DNA of 64,000 bases from a virus. Under the pieces are notes generated by a model. It was not told where the DNA came from and did not search any database. It saw only the letters and a program-made list of their open reading frames with translations. Location of the stretch: IMG/VR virus record IMGVR_UViG_3300010300_000011, positions 1 to 64,000 of that record, one strand, 5' to 3'. The position numbers were made by a program, and so were the translations under genes. Positions 59,828-64,000 of the stretch are shown piece after piece. Within the stretch, counting starts at the first letter, position 1; the number at the start of each line of letters is the position of its first letter.

Positions 59828-60113
59828 TGGTGTACGCCAGGATGTCGTTTTCACGCAGGACGAGGTAGGTATCTCCGTCTAGGTCAACTTCTAATCCAGC
59901 GTACGAGCTGATGATCACGCGGTCTCCCGCCTTCGTTGATGTAGGCAGGAAGTCGCCTGACTCCTCAGTGATTCCAGGACCGACAGCCAGCACTGTGCCC
60001 TCTCGAGCCGGCTCCTGCAGTTGATCCGGGATCACGATGCCACAGTCCCACTCGGTGATCTTGTTGTCGAGCTTGAGGAGGATGTTGTCTCTGAGGGGCT
60101 TGAAGTCGATCAT
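59820..60113 (-). CDS. groS: GroES-like co-chaperonin (Cpn10)
   Basis: The protein has 97 residues, the usual length of GroES. The order of features matches the family: FKPLRDNILLKLDNKITEWD, then GIVIPDQL, REGTVLAVGPG, KAGDRVIISSYAGLEVDLDG and the terminal YLVLRENDILAYTND. The mobile loop (roughly residues 19-32) is short compared with bacterial GroES. GroES caps GroEL so that substrates fold inside; phage copies such as T4 gp31 replace the host cap for capsid folding. No GroEL gene is seen in this window, so it would work with host GroEL. It overlaps genes on both sides. Confidence 0.9.
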   Translation of the reverse strand: MIDFKPLRDNILLKLDNKITEWDCGIVIPDQLQEPAREGTVLAVGPGITEESGDFLPTSTKAGDRVIISSYAGLEVDLDGDTYLVLRENDILAYTND

Positions 60114-60466
60114 GCGAAGGGATCCTGGTTTGTCGAGAAGCCGGATGCCGCACTACTGCGCAGCTGGAAGAATCGAGCGTGCTGCGGATACTCCGCAATG
60201 AACATGCGCGCGTACACAGAGTGGTGGTTGTTGTTGAGCTTGTAGGGCTCTCCTCTGGTCTCGATCATCGTGTACCACCTAAGGCGCTCCCAGATCATCT
60301 TTGCACCGAAATAGTCTCGCCCGCTAGCTACCGCCTCTAGCGCAAACCGCCGGAACAGTTTGTACACCTCGGGGTTGTCGCGATGAAAGACTATAGCGGC
60401 GTCAAACATAGAGCTGTCTTGACGCACAGATTGGGCAGGGGTCCACGGATCATCTGCTTTGACCAT
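60110..60466 (-). CDS. Conserved small phage protein of unknown function
   Basis: The protein has 118 residues with VFHRDNPEVYKLFRRFALEA, GAKMIWERLRWYTMIETRGE, YKLNNNHHSVYARMFIAEYP and QHARFFQLRSS. I recall this order, Asn-Pro-x-Val followed by Trp-Glu-Arg-Leu-Arg-Trp and Asn-Asn-x-x-x-x-Tyr-Ala-Arg, from many phage and prophage proteins annotated as hypothetical. It overlaps the GroES-like gene by 4 bases. The family seems conserved, but its function is not known to me. Confidence 0.65.
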   Translation of the reverse strand: MVKADDPWTPAQSVRQDSSMFDAAIVFHRDNPEVYKLFRRFALEAVASGRDYFGAKMIWERLRWYTMIETRGEPYKLNNNHHSVYARMFIAEYPQHARFFQLRSSAASGFSTNQDPFA

Positions 60467-60854
60467 CGAAACGCTCCCTCAGTTGCTGCACCTGCTTATT
60501 GATGTCTTGCTGCCAACCGTCCTTGGTCTTGGGCGGGCGGTCATCAACGAGGACCATACCCTGCACTTCTGCATCTCGGATCACCACCATGCAGGCCATT
60601 GCTTTCACGAGGTGTGAGACGCCTGACTCGAGATCAGTGTCTTCGCCTTCCCACCACGCATCGAGGTGACGGCGCGCTGCATCGTAGTACGTAGATGTCA
60701 CGAGCCCAGCAGTGCGCCAGTTGTACGCGCCATACTTAAGCGCGCCTTCTAGCATTGCGAGACCGAGCTCGTGCATCACAACAGGCGGCACGACATGCGT
60801 GACTGACTTGGCTGAGCCAGCTTCGTGCTTCGGGTTATCACCAGGGATTGTCAC
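60450..60854 (-). CDS. dATP/dGTP diphosphohydrolase N-terminal domain-like protein (DUF5664)
   Basis: The protein has 134 residues. LEGALKYGAYNWRTAGLVTS, then TYYDAARRHLDAWWEGEDTD, LESGVSHLVKAMACMVVIRD match the DUF5664 pattern, in which Lys-Tyr-Gly-x-x-Asn-Trp, Arg-His-x-x-x-Trp, Gly-Glu-x-x-Asp and Ser-Gly-x-x-His-Leu are the conserved residues. Family annotation places this domain at the N-terminus of dATP/dGTP diphosphohydrolases, which clear purine dNTPs in phages with altered bases. The protein here is only the one domain. The enzymatic activity is inferred from the family; the actual substrate is unknown. Confidence 0.7.
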   Translation of the reverse strand: MTIPGDNPKHEAGSAKSVTHVVPPVVMHELGLAMLEGALKYGAYNWRTAGLVTSTYYDAARRHLDAWWEGEDTDLESGVSHLVKAMACMVVIRDAEVQGMVLVDDRPPKTKDGWQQDINKQVQQLRERFDGQSR

Positions 60855-61066
60855 ACGCTCAGCTCCTTAATCATGGACTCTGCTTCGTTAGCGACATCAA
60901 GTTGACCGATATTGCCGTGAATGAACTCGAATGCCTCTTTCGCCCTAGCCAGCTTGGTGCGTAGTGCTTCGTACTCTTCCCACTCGACATACTCACCATC
61001 ATCAGAGGTCTCAAGAACGTAGCCGGTAGCCCGGTCAATGTTGAGTGTCCAACGCTCTACAGTCAT
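60851..61066 (-). CDS. Small hypothetical protein
   Basis: The protein has 71 residues: an N-terminal strand pair (MTVERWTLNIDRATGYVLET) followed by an acidic helix (WEEYEALRTKLARAKEAFEF). It overlaps both neighbours by four bases. Similar small proteins with a beta hairpin and a coiled helix occur in many phage early regions; no function can be given. Confidence 0.45.
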   Translation of the reverse strand: MTVERWTLNIDRATGYVLETSDDGEYVEWEEYEALRTKLARAKEAFEFIHGNIGQLDVANEAESMIKELSV

Positions 61067-61464
61067 GCCTTGTCTGCCTCTGCTTCGTAATCGATGGGCT
61101 TGCCGTCTAGAGCTCTACGGGCGAGCCGCATGTCCTGCTCGGTGATGACAAACGCCTCTGCCATAGGATCGAGGATACTGAAGGTGCTGCGCGGCTTACT
61201 GTGGAACTCGAAGAACAGCACGAAAGGCCGCAGTAACTCGGTGCGTTGTTTGATCTCCCTGCAGGCCGCAGCCATCGCATCGTCGATTGCACCTTCCCAC
61301 TTGACCGGGTACGTGTTCTGCAGCTCCATCCAGTGATCAGCTGCACGGCTAACCAGATCCGACATGCGCTGAACTGCTTGCCTGCAGTCAACGGCAACAA
61401 AAGTCATCTTCTCGAGCTGAGCCTCAAGCTGCTTGATGCGCTCCTTGTCACTGAGCTCGCTCAT
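61063..61464 (-). CDS. Hypothetical protein
   Basis: The protein has 133 residues with an N-terminal coiled-coil (MSELSDKERIKQLEAQLEKM), a helical middle and a hydrophobic, aromatic segment (RPFVLFFEFHSKPRSTFSIL) that may form a beta sheet core. It overlaps both neighbours. Unknown family. Confidence 0.45.
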   Translation of the reverse strand: MSELSDKERIKQLEAQLEKMTFVAVDCRQAVQRMSDLVSRAADHWMELQNTYPVKWEGAIDDAMAAACREIKQRTELLRPFVLFFEFHSKPRSTFSILDPMAEAFVITEQDMRLARRALDGKPIDYEAEADKA

Positions 61465-61724
61465 TGGGTCTCTTCCAGGTGCTTAGCCGCTTTGATCAGC
61501 AGCTCACCGATTTGTCGCGCGTGCTTGGAGCCGCTGATGACCAGCTCACTGCTGGGCTTGGTCTGGAGCATCGTAGTGCTGCCTTCGAGATCGCGACCAC
61601 GGACCTGGATGGTGACGCAGTAGTCGTTAGGCACGGTAGTGATGGTGAACGCGAAGTCACCGGCACTATCCCACAGCACGTATTCAACGTCCACGTGATC
61701 GTCTGACTCTTTGTTGTCGTTCAT
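61461..61724 (-). CDS. Small acidic hypothetical protein
   Basis: I choose ATG 61724 because an upstream frame extension would run into a terminator, giving 87 residues (MNDNKESDDHVDVEYVLWDS). It is a small beta sheet followed by a helix (ISGSKHARQIGELLIKAAKH). It has no ribosome binding site visible. Unknown function. Confidence 0.45.
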   Translation of the reverse strand: MNDNKESDDHVDVEYVLWDSAGDFAFTITTVPNDYCVTIQVRGRDLEGSTTMLQTKPSSELVISGSKHARQIGELLIKAAKHLEETQ

Positions 61725-61726
61725 TG

Positions 61727-61786
61727 CAGTAAAGAAGAAAGGGGTAAAGGGTGCGGGTACGTGTGACTTATGCCACATGCACCCGC
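61727..61786 (-). terminator. Intrinsic terminator
   Basis: Arms at 61753-61765 and 61774-61786 form a 13-bp stem with one A-C mismatch and an 8-base loop. On the minus strand it is followed by ACCCTTTACC and, further on, TTTCTTCTTT. It separates the 62048 and 61724 genes. Confidence 0.75.
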
Positions 61787-61823
61787 GCGGGTTGTCAGAC
61801 CTTTTGGGTCTTGTGGTACTCAG

Positions 61824-62048
61824 TCATTCGGGTAACCGTGCTTTCTCTGCTAGGCGAGCCGCCTCGCTGATGCGCTTGGCGATCTCAGGGGCTAGTTCGA
61901 TGGGGAACCTCACCACGTCTTTCATGACGAGCTTATCGTCTTCCCGCTCGTGATAAGAAACAACGATCCTAATCGCGTCCTCATCAGCCACGTTCCAGTG
62001 GTACTCAGAATTGTTGGTGACCAGAAACTCGGTCCAGGGCTTGCTCAT
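61824..62048 (-). CDS. Small hypothetical protein
   Basis: The start is ATG 62048 (MSKPWTEFLVTNNSEYHWNV), overlapping the upstream stop as ATGA and giving 74 residues. It appears to be a beta hairpin domain followed by a helix (LAPEIAKRISEAARLAEKAR). A terminator follows. It resembles the 61724 product in its layout of strands then one C-terminal helix, but similarity is weak. Function is unknown. Confidence 0.45.
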   Translation of the reverse strand: MSKPWTEFLVTNNSEYHWNVADEDAIRIVVSYHEREDDKLVMKDVVRFPIELAPEIAKRISEAARLAEKARLPE

Positions 62049-62296
62049 GTGATGTCGTGTGTAACTTTGACGAGGATGGGCTCCTGCGCCGCGGGGCATG
62101 TGGCGTAGTGCGTGAACTCGCGATCACCCACGACCAACGGCTTGGTGAACTCTGAGAACGGCATCTGGCCGTGATGCTGCTTACAGCGGGGGCAGTTGTT
62201 CGCTCGCAGCATGATGGTACCCGGCTTCACTCCGGCCTGCTGCAAAGTTCGGAACGCTTCCTGCGGGTCGAAGGGTGTACGCATGGTGTGGGGCAT
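62045..62296 (-). CDS. Small Cys/His protein
   Basis: The protein has 83 residues with NNCPRCKQHHGQMPFSEFTK and, 32 residues later, YATCPAAQE. Together Cys-x-x-Cys-x-x-His-His and the later Cys could bind a metal. The start may be ATG 62296 or the ATG twelve bases inside. It is the first gene after a terminator. No family is recognised. Confidence 0.45.
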   Translation of the reverse strand: MPHTMRTPFDPQEAFRTLQQAGVKPGTIMLRANNCPRCKQHHGQMPFSEFTKPLVVGDREFTHYATCPAAQEPILVKVTHDIT

Positions 62297-62339
62297 AAGG
62301 GGTGTAGAAAAGCCATCACCAGTTGAAAGAACATACGCA

Positions 62340-62370
62340 AGGCGGAAAGAGAGCCACGTGTGTGGCCCTC
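62340..62370 (-). terminator. Intrinsic terminator
   Basis: Arms GAGAGCCAC and GTGGCCCTC (62349-62357 and 62362-62370), a 9-bp stem with a 4-base loop, followed on the minus strand by TTTCCGCC. It sits between the stop at 62385 and the start at 62296. Confidence 0.7.
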
Positions 62371-62384
62371 GGGGTTGCGACGGA

Positions 62385-62639
62385 TTAGCGCTGCTGCGCC
62401 TCCGCCATTGACATGAACTTGCTCACGGGCCCGACATACAGCATCTCGGGCTCCTCACGCGTGGCGTCCCACACGCGGATCTCGTCGTCATCGGCACGAG
62501 CACGCAGGCGCAGGTAGACCGTGCCGTTGCACTTCATGGTGTACTCGTGAGACACCATGCTGTCAGCCAGGGCCACGTGGTACAGCCACTGGCGTACCGC
62601 CGAACGCTTGAGTACTTGCGAGATCATTTGAGTGGTCAC
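62385..62639 (-). CDS. Small hypothetical protein, GTG start
   Basis: I choose the GTG at 62639 because AGAGGA lies six bases upstream and a terminator hairpin covers the region of the longer frame. The 84-residue product starts MTTQMISQVLKRSAVRQWLY and contains beta strands (YTMKCNGTVYLRLRARADDD, EIRVWDATREEPEMLYVGPV). It has a hydrophobic basic start and an acidic end. Unknown function. Confidence 0.5.
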   Translation of the reverse strand: MTTQMISQVLKRSAVRQWLYHVALADSMVSHEYTMKCNGTVYLRLRARADDDEIRVWDATREEPEMLYVGPVSKFMSMAEAQQR

Positions 62640-62654
62640 AATGTTCCTCTGCTG

Positions 62655-62708
62655 GGGGAAGCGGAAAGTGCCGGCTGCATACCACGTTGGTACACAGGCC
62701 GGCACTTT
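62655..62708 (-). terminator. Intrinsic terminator with perfect 11-bp arms
   Basis: Arms AAAGTGCCGGC and GCCGGCACTTT (62665-62675 and 62698-62708) are perfect complements with a 22-base spacer that has its own pairing. The A/T ends give T-rich flanks on both strands, so it could work in both directions. The 62640-62784 gap holds this hairpin and no credible gene. Confidence 0.75.
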
Positions 62709-62784
62709 ACTCTTGCCATAAACAGCGACGATTTAAGCAGGCATCATGCTGCATTCGGACCCAGGATACTGCGCACTACTGGTG

Positions 62785-63153
62785 TCAGGTGCTCTGCTCT
62801 GCCTCCAGCACCCGGTTGGTGATAGCGGTTACCACCAACGCAGCGTTGTTCATGGCTGCCAGCGCAGCGGCTACACGAGCGGTCTTGGTGTACTCGGTGT
62901 CGTTCTCGTCGATGTAGTCGATCAGCTGAACCTCGCGTTGCCCATTCATGAACATGTTCTGGACCTGCACGAAGGTCTCCTGCATTGCCCGCATCTGGAG
63001 CTCCTGCGCCATCTCACGCGTCAGCGGCTTCGGCAGGTCATCGAGCTTCTTGTCCACCTCAGCTAGCGCGGCTTCGAAGATGGCTTGGGCTTCGGGGTTG
63101 GAGTACTCGTTCTCTTTCACGGGGTCTCTTCTGTCGTTGTTCTCGGGGGCCAT
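62785..63153 (-). CDS. Helical hypothetical protein
   Basis: The protein has 122 residues. The N-terminus (MAPENNDRRDPVKENEYSNP) is polar, the rest is helical with Gln/Met-rich stretches (MAQELQMRAMQETFVQVQNM) and a C-terminal Ala-rich helix (ARVAAALAAMNNAALVVTAI). It is followed by a strong terminator. It has a weak ribosome binding site (AAGG). Unknown family. Confidence 0.45.
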   Translation of the reverse strand: MAPENNDRRDPVKENEYSNPEAQAIFEAALAEVDKKLDDLPKPLTREMAQELQMRAMQETFVQVQNMFMNGQREVQLIDYIDENDTEYTKTARVAAALAAMNNAALVVTAITNRVLEAEQST

Positions 63154-63154
63154 T

Positions 63155-63421
63155 TCAGTTGCCTTTCAGTCTCTCGTCGTACTCAGCGGCCAGTCGGCAC
63201 GCTTGCTTCTCCAGGTACTTGGCGGCTTCGATCAGCCGGGGGATGTAGGTGTCAGTGATGATCTCAGCAGCTTCTTTGTATCCATTGGCTGCGAGGAAGC
63301 CCGCGCCTTGGTCGAGTACCTGCCGGCGACGATCGGCCTCCGCAGCTTTATCGAACAGCGCGCCGACCACCTCCTCCTTCTCCTTCTGGAGCGCTGCGCG
63401 GTTGGGGTGTAGTAGTGACAT
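63155..63421 (-). CDS. Small coiled-coil hypothetical protein
   Basis: This 88-residue, helical and charged protein starts MSLLHPNRAALQKEKEEVVG and has a second helix (AAKYLEKQACRLAAEYDERL) that includes a LEKQA motif. It shares one base with the stop of the gene at the right edge. The family is unknown. Confidence 0.45.
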   Translation of the reverse strand: MSLLHPNRAALQKEKEEVVGALFDKAAEADRRRQVLDQGAGFLAANGYKEAAEIITDTYIPRLIEAAKYLEKQACRLAAEYDERLKGN

Positions 63422-64000
63422 CAGCTGTAGGTCCTGTAGAACACTTGGAGGTAGTCACCCGCACGGACAACAGCGCGGGACTGGGTGAGGACGAGGGCAG
63501 CGCCGTTGGCTGCCACGGTGTAGTCGAAAGGGCGCATCAGCGCCAAGTTGTTGTGAAGTACGATCAGCCTGTCATTGACTGATCGTGGTGCTAACCGGAA
63601 CCGCAGTGATTGGTTGAGCTGATCAAGCCCACTGCGAGGTGTCACGCAGATGCGTGTGTAGGCCCACTTGGTGTTGATCCGGGCTACACGCTCAGCGACT
63701 GTCTCCCCTTCATACAACCAACCAGTAAAGAAGAACTGGTCATTGGAGGGGATGCCGAAGTCGTAGGGGTTGCCGCTCGCGAAGAACAGCACCCCTGTCG
63801 ACGGATCAAACAACGGCCCAGAAGGGTGGTTCTCCTGGAGCTCAGTGGTTGGAGCAGACGTACCATGCCACAGGCGAGCACTGTACGTCTGTCCGTTCGC
63901 ATTGGGTGTCTGGTTAGGACCATCTACCCAGCCATCTAAGAAGCCGATGCCAGGTGGCTTGGTTGCCCAAGGCTGGTCATCAGCGCTGTCACCATCAACC
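63421..64000 (-). CDS. Tail-region protein, paralogue of the 44209-45123 gene, cut by window edge
   Basis: The open frame enters from the right edge and ends at 63421, about 192 residues. Segments GIGFLDGWVDG, NGQTYSARLWHGTSAP, NHPSGPLFDPSTGVLFF, NDQFFFTGWLYEGETV and the C-terminal ALVLTQSRAVVRAGDYLQVF align one after another with the protein encoded at 44209-45123. Residue-level identity is moderate and the order is the same, so the two are duplicates. An internal ATG at 63813 could look like a start, but homology clearly continues upstream of it. The N-terminus lies outside the window. Confidence 0.65.
   Translation of the reverse strand, partial: VDGDSADDQPWATKPPGIGFLDGWVDGPNQTPNANGQTYSARLWHGTSAPTTELQENHPSGPLFDPSTGVLFFASGNPYDFGIPSNDQFFFTGWLYEGETVAERVARINTKWAYTRICVTPRSGLDQLNQSLRFRLAPRSVNDRLIVLHNNLALMRPFDYTVAANGAALVLTQSRAVVRAGDYLQVFYRTYS

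Noticed and set aside
62640-62784. Possible tRNA or small RNA gene in the 145-base gap
   Set aside because: The only structure I find is the terminator hairpin; no cloverleaf or acceptor-stem pattern could be drawn.
63421-63813. A complete 130-residue gene starting at the ATG at 63813
   Set aside because: The frame stays open to the right edge and similarity to the 44209-45123 protein continues upstream of this ATG.

Overview
The window is one continuous stretch of a large tailed double-stranded DNA phage (class Caudoviricetes). Every gene I accept lies on the minus strand, so transcription runs from high to low coordinates. Genes are packed end to end, with frequent ATGA, GTGA and TGATG stop-start overlaps. 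I find no gene-free stretch over 300 bases; the longest gaps are about 90 to 150 bases and most hold a hairpin terminator. I saw no tRNA, rRNA, CRISPR array, insertion sequence, integrase or reverse transcriptase. The host cannot be named from the sequence. Base composition looks moderately GC-rich by eye. A sheath-like protein and a baseplate-spike-like protein suggest a contractile tail.

Layout, in transcription order from the right. (1) 64.0-58.2 kb: small accessory genes, several separated by their own terminators. They include a GroES-like co-chaperonin, a protein resembling the N-terminal domain of dATP/dGTP diphosphohydrolases, several unknowns, and at the right edge a truncated paralogue of a tail-region protein. 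(2) 58.1-35.1 kb: adhesion and tail-fibre region. Three related proteins carry a Cys-Pro-Pro-Gly-Phe collar-like module, followed by giant fibres of 1411, 1538 and 1788 residues. Among them sit a thioredoxin-fold protein, a SLOG/DUF2493 protein and small unknowns. (3) 35.1-30.4 kb: a Lys/Ala-rich basic protein, two unknown virion-type proteins, the portal and a small acidic protein. (4) 30.4-23.3 kb: one 2388-codon gene that fuses the beta and beta-prime subunits of cellular-type RNA polymerase and is interrupted by a 348-residue intein. (5) 23.3-9.4 kb: baseplate spike-like protein, structural unknowns, putative small and large terminase, prohead protease, acidic scaffold-like proteins, decoration-like protein and major capsid candidate, ending in a strong terminator. 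(6) 9.3-0 kb: neck and connector candidates, a 1285-residue protein with about 27 tandem 22-residue repeats, small tagged proteins, and the start of a tail-sheath-like gene cut by the left edge.

Two things stand out. First, the RNA polymerase is a single polypeptide with both catalytic halves in order, including the Asp-Phe-Asp-Gly-Asp metal site, bridge helix, trigger-loop region and the beta-prime C-terminal zinc site. It lies inside the structural operon and has an intein next to its active-centre lysines. No alpha, omega or sigma gene is visible here. Second, the head-region proteins are densely sprinkled with a short hydrophobic-x-Lys-x-Ala motif that is rare in terminase, portal and fibres. 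I infer that it is either a prohead-protease cleavage code or a capsid-targeting tag.

Limits: all calls are from reading the sequence and recalling protein families. No database search, structure prediction or folding calculation was run. Many structural genes are named only by position and composition.
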